From contig NZ_PQVJ01000001.1 in NCBI RefSeq assembly GCF_002921135.1, positions 89,244-153,243 of the forward strand: 64,000 nucleotides of DNA, given 5' to 3'. Position numbers and translations under genes: made by a program. The notes below the pieces were generated by a model. It was given only the letters and a program-made list of their open reading frames with translations. It was not told where the DNA came from and did not search any database. Shown here piece by piece: positions 51,488-60,874 of this stretch (the stretch's first letter is position 1; every line of letters starts with the position of its first letter). The stretch comes from Avibacterium gallinarum (lineage in GTDB: Bacteria > Pseudomonadota > Gammaproteobacteria > Enterobacterales > Pasteurellaceae).

Positions 51488-52291
51488 ATGAAAGTAATGT
51501 CTTTTAATATCAATGGATTACGAGCAAGACCTCATCAGCTTGAAGCCATTATTGAACAGTATCAGCCCGATATTTTGGGATTGCAGGAAATTAAGGTGGC
51601 AGATGAAGATTTCCCTTATGCGTTGGTGGAACACTTGGGCTATCACGTTTATCACCACGGGCAAAAAGGGCATTATGGCGTGGCATTTTTGTTAAAGCAA
51701 GCACCAAAAGCCATTCACAAAGGCTTCCCAACTGATGAAGCGGACGCACAAAAACGCATTATTATGGCGGAAATGGAAACAGAATTTGGGTTGCTCACGG
51801 TGATCAACGGGTACTTTCCACAAGGAGAAAGCCGCAAGCACGAAACAAAATTCCCTGCTAAAGAAAAATTCTATGCGGATTTACAGCGTTATTTAGAGCA
51901 GGATCATAATAAAGACAATCCGATTATTATTATGGGTGATATGAATATCAGCCCGAGTGATTTGGATATTGGCATTGGTGAAGAAAACCGTAAACGCTGG
52001 TTGCGCACTGGGAAATGTTCGTTCTTACCTGAAGAAAGAGAATGGTATAACCGCTTATATGCCTACGGTTTAACGGACACTTTCCGCCATTTAAACCCAA
52101 CAGTTAACGATAAATTCTCGTGGTTCGATTATCGCTCAAAAGGCTTTGACGATAACCGTGGCTTACGCATTGATCACATTTTGGCAAGCAATAATTTAAT
52201 CGATCGCTGCACAGATACAGGCATTGCCCTAGATATTCGTGCAATGGAAAAACCTTCCGACCACGCACCAATTTGGGCGGTGTTTAAATAA
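51488..52291 (+). CDS. xthA: Exonuclease III
   Basis: 267 residues (E. coli 268), the AP endonuclease/3'-5' exonuclease of base-excision repair. Catalytic residues are visible: N7, E34 in LQEIK, GYFPQGE (Tyr), GDMNI (Asp, Asn), LRIDHILAS (Asp) and PSDHAPIW (His). The start has TAGGAACG upstream. Confidence 0.96.
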   Translation: MKVMSFNINGLRARPHQLEAIIEQYQPDILGLQEIKVADEDFPYALVEHLGYHVYHHGQKGHYGVAFLLKQAPKAIHKGFPTDEADAQKRIIMAEMETEFGLLTVINGYFPQGESRKHETKFPAKEKFYADLQRYLEQDHNKDNPIIIMGDMNISPSDLDIGIGEENRKRWLRTGKCSFLPEEREWYNRLYAYGLTDTFRHLNPTVNDKFSWFDYRSKGFDDNRGLRIDHILASNNLIDRCTDTGIALDIRAMEKPSDHAPIWAVFK

Positions 52292-52295
52292 ATGG

Positions 52296-52343
52296 AAAGT
52301 GCCGTGTGAATTTTTGGAAAATTTTAAAAATTTGCACCGCACT
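52296..52343 (+). terminator. Degenerate USS-pair hairpin after xthA
   Basis: AAAGTGCCGT (one base off the uptake signal) and ACCGCACT form the arms around an AT-rich loop. It looks like a decayed USS terminator. Confidence 0.5.
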
Positions 52344-52408
52344 CATTTTATTTATTATTTTTATAAAAAGAACATTTAATCTTCGTAAATATAAAAAGAT
52401 AAAATATT

Positions 52409-53395
52409 ATGAATATACTAATCAATATAATTACCAATCAAATAACCATCCCTATTATATTGTTAATTTTACTTAGTATAAGTTACTTTCTTGACACTAA
52501 TAAAGATAGTAATAAAGATAGTAACGAAAAATCTATTTTATTAAAAATAAAGAAGACCCTAAAAACCATCAACTCAATAAATAACTTTTGGCCTATTATT
52601 ATAGTAACATCTCTTAACTTTTTATTAATAAAATATTTCTTATCATCTTTTAATATAGAACAACTCACTAAAATTATAAATCCTATCACAGCAATACTTT
52701 CACTAAGTATAGTTAATATATCAATAGCTCTTTATATTATTCAAAAGGATGGATACATCATATCACTTATTAATAAAAATAAATTTATAACTTCTGTAAT
52801 TACCTCTCTACTCACTACATTATTCTATATTATCAAGCCAATATTAATATCTACATATTATTCTGCGATAGATCGAGCAACATCAGAATTGACTCTTAAT
52901 TCAATACAGCAATATCCAATATTTCGTGATTTATTTTTCCCAATAACAATAGAAGCCCTCTATTTCATCACCTCCATAGCTATCTCCTTTGAAATTACTA
53001 TTTTTATTATCTCATGTAAAAAAGAAATTAACGACAAGAAAAACTTTTATCTTACCCTCCTTACTTTATTCTTCATCTTCTTATTTTCCGCATCACATAT
53101 ATTTTATTTAACAAAAATGCTGACAGAAAAAACATTAACAAATCAAAGCATAGGGTATTTAATAATTAGATATGAATACTCTTCTCTCAGTGAAAAATGC
53201 AACAATCCTAAATTAATTGAACTAAGTAAAACAAATAGGTATTGGTTTAAATTTATTTCTCATAATAAAATCATCTATGCAGAAGGAATTTGGGATCCTA
53301 ATATAAAAAAAGAAGAAAGAAAACTTGAAAACCTTACTAAATATAATTTTTATCCATTTGAGGAGCATTGCATAAATAAAAATCACTCCAATTAG
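52409..53395 (+). CDS. AT-rich orphan membrane protein of unknown function
   Basis: 328 residues. Strikingly AT-rich, with ATA, AAT and AAA codons dominating, unlike its neighbours. About five hydrophobic segments (near residues 12-27, 58-75, 88-112, 125-148, 178-205, 215-235), then a ~85-residue C-terminal soluble part with two cysteines (EKCNN, EEHCIN). A 12-bp tandem repeat near codon 32 encodes NKDSNKDS. No family is recognised and the ribosome site is weak. Composition and isolation between xthA and tesB suggest recent acquisition. Confidence 0.65.
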   Translation: MNILINIITNQITIPIILLILLSISYFLDTNKDSNKDSNEKSILLKIKKTLKTINSINNFWPIIIVTSLNFLLIKYFLSSFNIEQLTKIINPITAILSLSIVNISIALYIIQKDGYIISLINKNKFITSVITSLLTTLFYIIKPILISTYYSAIDRATSELTLNSIQQYPIFRDLFFPITIEALYFITSIAISFEITIFIISCKKEINDKKNFYLTLLTLFFIFLFSASHIFYLTKMLTEKTLTNQSIGYLIIRYEYSSLSEKCNNPKLIELSKTNRYWFKFISHNKIIYAEGIWDPNIKKEERKLENLTKYNFYPFEEHCINKNHSN

Positions 53396-53563
53396 AGTTT
53401 ATAGGGCAGGGTAAAATAGCGCTAAAGAAATATAACAGAATTACTAAAATATTTATGTTATTCTTGAATGAATGTGAATTGCAATTTGACTTATATTGCC
53501 ATGTTCCCCAAAAAATCTAAAAAACACCAACAAAATATCGTTAATTTATTTTAATAAGGACGT

Positions 53564-53641
53564 ATGCCTAAAAAAACTTCTTGTTCAAATTGGCTTACCA
53601 TTGAAAATTCCCGTAAAATACACCGCACTTATTTTTATTAA
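53564..53641 (+). CDS. Possible 25-residue small protein upstream of tesB
   Basis: ATG at 53564 with AAGGAC 5 bases upstream and a stop at 53639-53641, 12 bases before tesB. It would read MPKKTSCSNWLTIENSRK and then a part made by an uptake signal (codons across ACCGCACTT). It could be a leader peptide for tesB or chance. Confidence 0.25.
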   Translation: MPKKTSCSNWLTIENSRKIHRTYFY

Positions 53642-53653
53642 AAGGTAGATAAA

Positions 53654-54517
53654 ATGTCTGTGCTACTCAACCAGCTTATTGATTTACTTAAGCTAGAACA
53701 GCTTGATGATTTTCTCTTTCGTGGGCAAAGCCAAGATTTAGGTTTGCGCCAAGTGTTTGGCGGGCAAGTGGTGGCGCAAGCGCTTTCTGCGGCGATTCAA
53801 GTTGCCCCCCAAGATCGCGTGTTACATTCTTGCCACGCCTATTTTCTTGCCCCCGGGGATAGTCAGCACCCGATTATTTATGATGTGGAAGTGTTGCGTG
53901 AAGGGCATCATTTCACTGCAATGCGAGTGAAAGCCATTCAGCATAATCAAGCCATTTGCCACATTACCGCGTCATTTCAAATGGAAGAAGAAGGCTTTGA
54001 TCACCAAGTTTCAATGCCAAATGTCGGTGAGCCAGACAGCTTTATGGCTGAAAGTGTGGCATTGCAAAAATTGGCACAATATATCCCAGAGCCAATTCGC
54101 GATAAATTTACTGCCGAGCGCCCTTTTGATATTCGCACTAAATATATCAACAACCCTTTTCAAGGCAAAGCCTTGCCGCCTGAGCAATATGTTTGGGTGA
54201 AAGCCAATGGTGAAGTGCCGCACAATCGCGCCATTCAGCAATGTTTGTTGGCGTATTTTTCTGATTTTCATCCGTTACTCACTGCCCTCCACCCACATCA
54301 AAAAGGCTTTTTAGAAACGGGAATGAAATTAGCCACCATCGACCATTCTATTTGGTTTCATCGTGCTGGGGATCTTAACGATTGGCTACTCTACGCCATC
54401 GAAAGCCCTAACGCCTTTGGCGCAAGGGGATTATCACGCGGACAAATTTTCGATCGTCAAGGGCGTTTAATTGCCACCACACAGCAAGAAGGTTTAATTC
54501 GATTTAGCGAAAAATAA
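53654..54517 (+). CDS. tesB: Acyl-CoA thioesterase II
   Basis: 287 residues with the double hot-dog fold: N-terminal FRGQSQDLGLRQVFGGQVVAQAL and C-terminal DHSIWFHR followed by SRGQIFDRQGRLIATTQQEGLIR. The catalytic Asp (YFSDFHPLL), Thr/Ser and Gln of the family are present. It hydrolyses medium- and long-chain acyl-CoA in the cytoplasm. A DUF455 gene follows after 8 bases, as in H. influenzae (HI0076-HI0077). Confidence 0.94.
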   Translation: MSVLLNQLIDLLKLEQLDDFLFRGQSQDLGLRQVFGGQVVAQALSAAIQVAPQDRVLHSCHAYFLAPGDSQHPIIYDVEVLREGHHFTAMRVKAIQHNQAICHITASFQMEEEGFDHQVSMPNVGEPDSFMAESVALQKLAQYIPEPIRDKFTAERPFDIRTKYINNPFQGKALPPEQYVWVKANGEVPHNRAIQQCLLAYFSDFHPLLTALHPHQKGFLETGMKLATIDHSIWFHRAGDLNDWLLYAIESPNAFGARGLSRGQIFDRQGRLIATTQQEGLIRFSEK

Positions 54518-54525
54518 GGAAAAAA

Positions 54526-55404
54526 ATGACCGCACTTTTAATGACACAACTTTGGGATCAAGTTACGCACGCCTTGCAAGAAAAAGATCCCGCGAAAAAA
54601 TGTGAGCAAGTAAACGCCCTATATACCGAGCTTTTGCCTCGTATTGAGAAAGCAGAATTGACGGATTTCCCAACAGTAACCAAAAATCAAGAAATCGCCG
54701 CCTTTCCTGATAAACCAAGATTGGTTGCACCGCACGCCGTGCCAAAACGTTCTTTTGCCACACAAGAAGGCTATGCCGCCACTTTGCACGCTATTGCGCA
54801 TATTGAATTTAATGCGATCAATTTAGGCTTAGATGCGGCTTGGCGATTTGCTCGTGAAGCAGAAAAAGAATTAGGCGAAGGGTTAGTCTTTGCGCGAGAT
54901 TGGTTGCGCGTTGCGTATGAGGAAAGCACCCATTTTACTTTAGTAAACAATCACTTAAAAACCTTAGGCTATGAATATGGCGATTTTGAAGCGCACGCTG
55001 GATTATGGGAAATGGCACAAGCCACCGCACATGATATTTGGGAACGAATGGCGTTAGTGCCACGAGTTTTAGAAGCAAGGGGCTTGGACGCCACACCGGT
55101 AATGCAAGAAAAAATCGCACAGCGCAAAGATTTTGATGCAGTGAAAATTCTCGATATTATTTTGCGTGATGAAATCGGCCACGTTTCCATTGGCAATCAT
55201 TGGTATCACGCCCTTTCTGCCAAGCGAGGGCTGGACGCAATGCAATGTTTCAGCGATTTATTGCGTAAATATCGCATTGTTATTTTCAAAGGGGCAATCA
55301 ACACCGATGCCCGTATCCAAGCCGGTTTCACTCAATTTGAATTGGATTGGATTTATGAAATTGAACAGACGCTAAAATCTCATATTAAGGCAGTGAAGGG
55401 ATAA
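54526..55404 (+). CDS. DUF455 ferritin-like protein
   Basis: 292 residues of the DUF455 family, a ferritin-like four-helix protein with putative di-metal ligands (HAIAHIEFNAINLGLDAAWRF, YEESTHFTLVNNHL, RDEIGHVSIGNHWY). Function unknown; distant relatives are di-iron oxygenases. It follows tesB closely with an AAGGAA site. Codons 2-4 (ACC GCA CTT) are themselves a perfect uptake signal. Confidence 0.85.
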   Translation: MTALLMTQLWDQVTHALQEKDPAKKCEQVNALYTELLPRIEKAELTDFPTVTKNQEIAAFPDKPRLVAPHAVPKRSFATQEGYAATLHAIAHIEFNAINLGLDAAWRFAREAEKELGEGLVFARDWLRVAYEESTHFTLVNNHLKTLGYEYGDFEAHAGLWEMAQATAHDIWERMALVPRVLEARGLDATPVMQEKIAQRKDFDAVKILDIILRDEIGHVSIGNHWYHALSAKRGLDAMQCFSDLLRKYRIVIFKGAINTDARIQAGFTQFELDWIYEIEQTLKSHIKAVKG

Positions 55405-55408
55405 AAAT

Positions 55409-55440
55409 TCTCCTGAAGCCCACACTTCAGGAGAGATTTT
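55409..55440. terminator. Terminator after the tesB operon
   Basis: TCTCCTGAAG-CCCACA-CTTCAGGAGA, a perfect 10-bp stem, then GATTTT; it overlaps the end of the converging higA. Confidence 0.8.
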
Positions 55441-55741
55441 AGATAGTTTGATAGGCTGGAATAATATTGAATTTCGTTCCTTTCCTCTCAGCGACCCATA
55501 AATCATAATTTGCTTGCTTATGTAGCCAACTCTCTGGCGTAGGGCTATTTTCTCCTAGCCAGATATGAAGTCTAAGCGCCATTTCAGCCGTAATAGAAGA
55601 TTTTCCATTAAGCAAGCGAGAAAGGGTTACTCTATTTACCCCAAGTTGTTTCGCCGCCTCAGTTACGGTTAAACCTAGTGCAGGTAAAATATCCTCTTTA
55701 ATGACCTCTGCTGGATGTGGGCGATAGTACATATTCATCAT
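55439..55741 (-). CDS. higA: HigA-family antitoxin (XRE helix-turn-helix)
   Basis: About 100 residues. The HigA start MYYRPHPAEVIKEDILPALGLT is followed by a helix-turn-helix (VTEAAKQLGVNRVTLSRLLNGKSSITAEMALRL). Three ATGs crowd the start; the second (55738) is best spaced from AGGAG. It neutralises HigB and represses the operon. It begins 6 bases after the toxin stop, the toxin-first order usual for higBA. Confidence 0.92.
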   Translation of the reverse strand: MMNMYYRPHPAEVIKEDILPALGLTVTEAAKQLGVNRVTLSRLLNGKSSITAEMALRLHIWLGENSPTPESWLHKQANYDLWVAERKGTKFNIIPAYQTI

Positions 55742-55747
55742 AATCTC

Positions 55748-56026
55748 CTAGTGATAATCTTGATAATCAACGATTTCAGCATGACCATTTTCCAACCTAA
55801 AAGTAACTCGCCAATTCCCATTTACTTTTACGCTCCAATGATTAGCTAAATTACCTGAGAGAGGATGTAAATTCCAACCGGGGATATTCATATCTTGAGG
55901 AAATTTAGCACTGTCTAGCTGATCTAGTATCCTTGCCAATTTTTTCGCATGATTTACAATAATTCCAGATGTATTACCTGTTCGATAGAACTTTTCCAAC
56001 CCTTTATGATTAAATGAAATTATCAC
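55748..56026 (-). CDS. higB: HigB-family toxin (RelE superfamily mRNA interferase)
   Basis: 92 residues matching the HigB/plasmid-maintenance killer family: MIISFNHKGLEKFY, IPGWNLHPLSGNLANHWSVKVNGNWRVTFRL and the C-terminal VDYQDYH. The conserved Arg and terminal Asp-Tyr-His are intact, so it should be active: it cleaves mRNA at the ribosome. First gene of the higBA pair. Confidence 0.92.
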   Translation of the reverse strand: MIISFNHKGLEKFYRTGNTSGIIVNHAKKLARILDQLDSAKFPQDMNIPGWNLHPLSGNLANHWSVKVNGNWRVTFRLENGHAEIVDYQDYH

Positions 56027-56100
56027 TTATTATCCTCTGCCTCAAATTCGCAGTAAATTATATTCTGTAACACATAATGCTACAACCTATTTTAAGCAGC

Positions 56101-57192
56101 TTACTCCCCCACTCTCGCCCTAATGCGATCTGCAAACATTCCAATACTGACCGCAAAATAATTGGAGCGATTCCAATCAAGCAAGGTGCGGAAGTTGTTT
56201 GACACTAAGAAAGCGCGACCATTTTCACCGTCTGGTTGCACAAGCCATAATTTGGCGTGAGAAAGTGCGGTTAGATTTTGTGTACTTTCTGAGTTGAACG
56301 ATTTGAGTTCAACGCCCTGAGCTTGCCAATCTTGCAGTGAACGTGCTTTGTGCTTTTCAATGCCTGCTAAACTTGGGCTAATATACTGATTTAAACGCAC
56401 TTCCACGCCCCACGGCAATTTATCGTCCCAACCGACAGTATGCAAATAACGAGCGATAGACGCGAAAACATCATAGTGATTTTTCCAAATATCTTTCTCG
56501 CCATCACCATTACCGTCCGCAGCATAGCTCAGGTAAGAACTTGGCATAAATTGCGTTTGCCCCATTGCGCCTGCCCACGAACCTTTCATTTTATGGCGCT
56601 GGATATGGTCACGTTCTAACATTTTCATTGCGGCAATAAATTCTTTACTAAATAACGGCTCACGGCGGCCATCAAAGGCAAGGGTGGCTAATACAGAAAG
56701 CACATCATAATAACCTTGATAATAACCAAAGCTACTTTCCATTCCCCATAGCGCCATTAAATATTCTTTTTGTACGCCAAATTTTTTGCTCGCCTTTTCT
56801 AATTGCGGTAATTGTTCCCAATAGCGCTGTTCGGCAACATTCACCTTATTTGTGGTCAGTACGCGATTAAGATAATTCGTTACCCCATTAGGATTGAATA
56901 CTCTTGGTTCATTCGGGTTACGTTTTTTTATTTTCCCCGCTTGTTGTTTATCCAATGCTACTGCTTTAGGGATATATTGAATATTTTGTTGTGCATTTAG
57001 CACCGCACTTGAAACCCCTTGTCCTGCGGCTTTGGCTTTTAGAAATTGTACATAATCATCAAAATTATTTAATGTACGAGGTTTGTTATATTGAGTATTT
57101 GCACTCACGGCTTTAATAGAATGGCTACTTGAACAAGCAGATAATAAAACCGCAGAAAATAATGAAGTAAAAATTAATTTTTTGTTAAACAT
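56101..57192 (-). CDS. mltB: Membrane-bound lytic murein transglycosylase B
   Basis: 363 residues. Lipoprotein signal with lipobox LLSAC (lipid on C20). Catalytic Glu E152 in MALWGMESSFG and family blocks GAMGQTQFMPSSYLSYAADGNGDGEKDIW and YLHTVGWDDKLPWG. It cleaves peptidoglycan between MurNAc and GlcNAc, forming 1,6-anhydro ends, at the outer membrane inner face. It follows the polysaccharide cluster by 26 bases on the same strand. Confidence 0.94.
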   Translation of the reverse strand: MFNKKLIFTSLFSAVLLSACSSSHSIKAVSANTQYNKPRTLNNFDDYVQFLKAKAAGQGVSSAVLNAQQNIQYIPKAVALDKQQAGKIKKRNPNEPRVFNPNGVTNYLNRVLTTNKVNVAEQRYWEQLPQLEKASKKFGVQKEYLMALWGMESSFGYYQGYYDVLSVLATLAFDGRREPLFSKEFIAAMKMLERDHIQRHKMKGSWAGAMGQTQFMPSSYLSYAADGNGDGEKDIWKNHYDVFASIARYLHTVGWDDKLPWGVEVRLNQYISPSLAGIEKHKARSLQDWQAQGVELKSFNSESTQNLTALSHAKLWLVQPDGENGRAFLVSNNFRTLLDWNRSNYFAVSIGMFADRIRARVGE

Positions 57193-57218
57193 TGGCTTTC
57201 CTTAAAATAAATAAAATA

Positions 57219-58022
57219 TTATTTGCGTAAAAACTTATAGATGATTTTTAATAATGAAACAGGTAATAAACGTGGTAAAACACGTAATAAAAATACGATA
57301 AATCCTGAAATGGTGGATTGTAATTTAACGTTACGTTTGAGTTTAAATAAATTCCACTCACACTTTGCTTGCGCTAAGCCACGGCGGCGAGAAACCATTC
57401 CATTGCCTACGCGAGCATAAACTAAAATATCAGGCAAATTCGCTACATTTTGTGGATATTTCGCCACCAAGTTTATCCATAAATAATAATCTTCCTGAAT
57501 GTCTTGATACCCCCCGGCAGCGAGTACGGCAGATTTCTGATAAGCCACGGTCATATGATTGAAAGGGCTGCGCGTTTTTGTGAATTCGACAATTTCTTTA
57601 GGTTGAGTTGGCACATTGCGATAACTCACAATGTCTTGCATATTCTCGCCAAATTCAGCAATTTGTCCGCCAAAGATGATAGTTTCAGGATTTTGCTTGA
57701 TGAAATTTACTTGTTTTTCAAAACGTTGCGGATCGCAAATATCATCGGTATCCATACGGAAAACCCATTCGTTGGCACAATGCAACAATCCCTCATTTAA
57801 CGCCTTGCCCAATCCTTGATTTACTGGCAACTTCACTAATTTTAGCGGTAAAAATTCTACAAAATTTTGCACCGCACTTTCTAATTCGGGCGTAACGGCA
57901 CCGTCAAACACTAAGACAATTTCATCTGCGGGCAAGGTTTGTGCGCGCAAACTTTCTAAACATTCACGCAAGAATTGTGGATTTTCCTTAATATATAAGG
58001 ACATTAAAACTGAGAACTTCAT
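57219..58022 (-). CDS. GT2 glycosyltransferase (AmsE/LgtD-like)
   Basis: 267 residues: GT-A fold start FSVLMSLYIKENPQFLRECLESLRAQTLPADEIVLVFDG, metal-binding RMDTDDICDPQRFEKQ, and a C-terminal hydrophobic anchor (VFLLRVLPRLLPVSLL). It adds a hexose or HexNAc to a lipid-linked or LOS-type acceptor on the cytoplasmic face. Its ATG overlaps the upstream gene's stop by one base. Last gene of the cluster. Confidence 0.88.
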   Translation of the reverse strand: MKFSVLMSLYIKENPQFLRECLESLRAQTLPADEIVLVFDGAVTPELESAVQNFVEFLPLKLVKLPVNQGLGKALNEGLLHCANEWVFRMDTDDICDPQRFEKQVNFIKQNPETIIFGGQIAEFGENMQDIVSYRNVPTQPKEIVEFTKTRSPFNHMTVAYQKSAVLAAGGYQDIQEDYYLWINLVAKYPQNVANLPDILVYARVGNGMVSRRRGLAQAKCEWNLFKLKRNVKLQSTISGFIVFLLRVLPRLLPVSLLKIIYKFLRK

Positions 58023-58906
58023 TAAATGAACCTTTTCAAATGAATAGCTAATTTCGGTGAAATAAAAATAATGATCGCAATAATCAGCGGTTTAATATTT
58101 TTGCTTAATTTAAACATTTTCCAATAATAAATTCCCGCTTTGCGCGATAAATTCATAATATACGGATAGGCGAGCATATAAAGTGAATTTAGGGCAAAGT
58201 TTTTATGTTGGATTGGTGTTTTCACATAATTCTTTTCAATAAAATCGATTGCTTGTTCTGTATTGGTTAAATTGGTTGAAACACTGGAACGTTGGGTATG
58301 AAAAGTACATTCTGTTAAAGGCTGATCGACATAGAGCGATTTTAATTCAGATGATGAAATTACTTTTAATGCAAATTCATAATCTTCTAAAGATTTTAAT
58401 TGCGTTGAAAGCCCACCTAAAGCTAAAAAGAAAGATTTCTTAATCCCAATCATAGGCATTCCACCAATTTTATTGGCTAATAAAATATTATCTAATGTGA
58501 GATCTTTTTGTTGTGTAAAAGGGTGAGTAAAATAGCTAAAATTTTCATTCACCATTACACATTTTGCTGGGTGGTAAATAAAATTTACTTCAGGATTTTG
58601 CGTAATTTGCTGCGCTAAAATTTCACATTTCGACTTTTCAAAACGATCATCATCATCTAAAAATAATAACCAATCTTGCGTTGCATTTCTTGCTCCAATA
58701 TTACGGCTTTCCGCCGCACCTTGGTTTTGCTCATTACGAATAACGGTTACACGAAAAGGATAATCTTTTTTTACCACCACTTTTTCTTTCGAGCAATCAT
58801 CAACAATAATGACTTCAAAATTATGCACGCTTTGTTGCGTTAAACTCGCTAATAACGCAGGGATTTCGGATTGCCGATTATAAGATGGCACAATAATACT
58901 AAACAT
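58022..58906 (-). CDS. GT2 glycosyltransferase
   Basis: 294 residues from the ATG at 58906, where the family N-terminus FSIIVPSYNRQSEIPALLASL begins and AAGGA precedes. Nucleotide-sugar motifs: VIIVDDCS and LLFLDDDDRFE. Overlaps the end of the polymerase gene by 8 bases. Sugar specificity cannot be read from sequence. Confidence 0.87.
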   Translation of the reverse strand: MFSIIVPSYNRQSEIPALLASLTQQSVHNFEVIIVDDCSKEKVVVKKDYPFRVTVIRNEQNQGAAESRNIGARNATQDWLLFLDDDDRFEKSKCEILAQQITQNPEVNFIYHPAKCVMVNENFSYFTHPFTQQKDLTLDNILLANKIGGMPMIGIKKSFFLALGGLSTQLKSLEDYEFALKVISSSELKSLYVDQPLTECTFHTQRSSVSTNLTNTEQAIDFIEKNYVKTPIQHKNFALNSLYMLAYPYIMNLSRKAGIYYWKMFKLSKNIKPLIIAIIIFISPKLAIHLKRFI

Positions 58907-60086
58907 TTTGTTTTCCTTCTTTTCTAAATAAGAAGAGATTTTTCCCTTGTTGGCCAAATAAAGATAATAACATTAGCAACACTAGCATTATGCCAGGGAA
59001 CGCATAAGTATCTGCTTTAATATTTAATACAGAAAGTATAAATAATGTGGATAAGATAAATAACCAACTTCCATTAAACCAATTTAATGCTACTTTACGC
59101 ACAAAATAAGCAGTAAATAAAAAACAGACTGATAAATAACCAATGCCACCATAAAGTAATTGGCGTAAAAAACCGCTATCTGTTAAGCCATAATATTTTC
59201 CATTTGGCATAATATATCGCCCATCACCCCATAATATTTGTTTTAATTCTGGGATAAATAAATGACGCTTCATTAATGTGTCTGTTGATGAACTACTTAA
59301 TCCTTGGTGATTAATCAAATTAATCAATGGTTCTAATGCGTGGGCGACATAAGGATTTTTGGGATAATAAATAGCTAAACTTAAACAGAGTAATCCAAAT
59401 AAGCCTAAAGCAGGTAAGTATTTCCATTTAAAATAAATGGCGATACTAACGATTGAAAGTAGTAAAAACGTTCTGCCTGAAATTAATCCAATACATAAAA
59501 TTAAGAATAAATACACCGCACTTAATTGATTATGTGCTTTGTTGTAAGCTAATAAAAAATGTAATAAAAGAATGTAAAAAGCGCTTAATTGGAAGAATGC
59601 TGATGACGTAATATTATATAAACGATATTCTTGCTCTGAACCATAAAAACGAGGCAATACAATATTGGTTGAAAGGGCAAGTTCTGCCATAAGGCCAATG
59701 CCCATTAATGCCGTTACACCGACAATCCATTGAACAATAATACCAATTTTTAAATCTCGAATAAGCAGTGCTTTTCCATTGTTATTAAAATAAAAAATAT
59801 TATAAATTCCAATGGCAAAAATAAATAAAATTAAGGTTTTGCTATATTGTAATAATACAGAATAATCTTGCGTTTGGTGTACCAATATTGGAATTGCACT
59901 TAACGTAATTAAGGCAATAATTATGATTAGGCTATCTAACGGGATAAAAATACCTTGTGGGCGTCGTTTTTTAACTACTTGATAAGCCAAGTAAATGAGC
60001 GAAATCCCCCCCACAAAAAATGCCATTCGGAAAAAATGGAACAGCCAAGGATCATAAAGATAAAATAAATTGACCAATGCAGACAT
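58899..60086 (-). CDS. O-antigen-polymerase-like membrane protein (Wzy type)
   Basis: 395 residues, about 11 hydrophobic helices, with a large periplasmic loop before the last helices containing GDGRYIMPNGKYYGLTDSGFLRQLLYGG, a pattern typical of Wzy/O-antigen ligase family polymerases. It would join repeat units at the periplasmic face. The presence of a flippase gene two positions upstream supports a Wzx/Wzy system. Such proteins are poorly conserved. Confidence 0.78.
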   Translation of the reverse strand: MSALVNLFYLYDPWLFHFFRMAFFVGGISLIYLAYQVVKKRRPQGIFIPLDSLIIIIALITLSAIPILVHQTQDYSVLLQYSKTLILFIFAIGIYNIFYFNNNGKALLIRDLKIGIIVQWIVGVTALMGIGLMAELALSTNIVLPRFYGSEQEYRLYNITSSAFFQLSAFYILLLHFLLAYNKAHNQLSAVYLFLILCIGLISGRTFLLLSIVSIAIYFKWKYLPALGLFGLLCLSLAIYYPKNPYVAHALEPLINLINHQGLSSSSTDTLMKRHLFIPELKQILWGDGRYIMPNGKYYGLTDSGFLRQLLYGGIGYLSVCFLFTAYFVRKVALNWFNGSWLFILSTLFILSVLNIKADTYAFPGIMLVLLMLLSLFGQQGKNLFLFRKEGKQNV

Positions 60087-60859
60087 TATTTTCCACCTTT
60101 TAGATTACGCGTTATAGCAAGTAATTTTTTTAATGGGTATTTAATTAATTTTTGCCAAAAATGATGTGTTATGCTACCACGCACATTTTCTAAATTGCTC
60201 ATTAATTTTGGATTTTCAATCGCCAATAAAGGGCGAACCACTTGTGTATCTAAAGCAAATTTATTTCCAAATAAAATATAATCATCTGCCAGCCAATAAG
60301 GTTTTTCTTCGGCTAAAAAAGCTTTTACCGCAGATTTTTTAATTAAATAGGCTACCGTGCCAGCAAAATAGTTACGATAAGGATAGGCGTAGCAAAAAGG
60401 CGATCCCGCAATTTTATTGCGTAAAAATGAAAAGGTTGTTGGATAGTTAATTTCTAATTCAGAATGATTAAAATCATCAATTTTAGATTGTCCAATAAGA
60501 ATAATATCCGCCTGAATATTTTCTTTGAGTAAACAATCTAAATGATGTTGAAAATCTTGATTAAACAACGCATCATCTTCACAAATTAAACAATATTCAT
60601 CGTCTTGAATATTTTCATCATCGGCAATTAAACGATACACTGCTAAATGGCTTAATGTGCAGCCAATTTCACCTTTGGTAACCTTTCGCCCATAGCGCTC
60701 AGAAAATTTCTCTTGATCATAAAGTGCGGTGAGATTTTCTGGTGTTTCTTGCATCGTATTAATCGCACTAAACAGCGTGAAATCTTGTGTGTTTGGCTGA
60801 GCAAAAAAGAGTTTTCGGCGTTGATGATCTTTATCTAAAGAAATAAGAAATTTTTTCAT
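60086..60859 (-). CDS. GT25-family LPS/LOS glycosyltransferase
   Basis: 257 residues from the ATG at 60859 (the upstream TTG is less likely). It starts [15 protein letters not shown] with the family's [17 protein letters not shown] and CLICEDDA metal motif. GT25 enzymes (LgtB/LgtE/Lex2B) usually transfer galactose or glucose to LOS. Its stop overlaps the polymerase start by one base. Confidence 0.88.
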   Translation of the reverse strand: MKKFLISLDKDHQRRKLFFAQPNTQDFTLFSAINTMQETPENLTALYDQEKFSERYGRKVTKGEIGCTLSHLAVYRLIADDENIQDDEYCLICEDDALFNQDFQHHLDCLLKENIQADIILIGQSKIDDFNHSELEINYPTTFSFLRNKIAGSPFCYAYPYRNYFAGTVAYLIKKSAVKAFLAEEKPYWLADDYILFGNKFALDTQVVRPLLAIENPKLMSNLENVRGSITHHFWQKLIKYPLKKLLAITRNLKGGK

Positions 60860-60874
60860 TTTATCCAACTTAAA

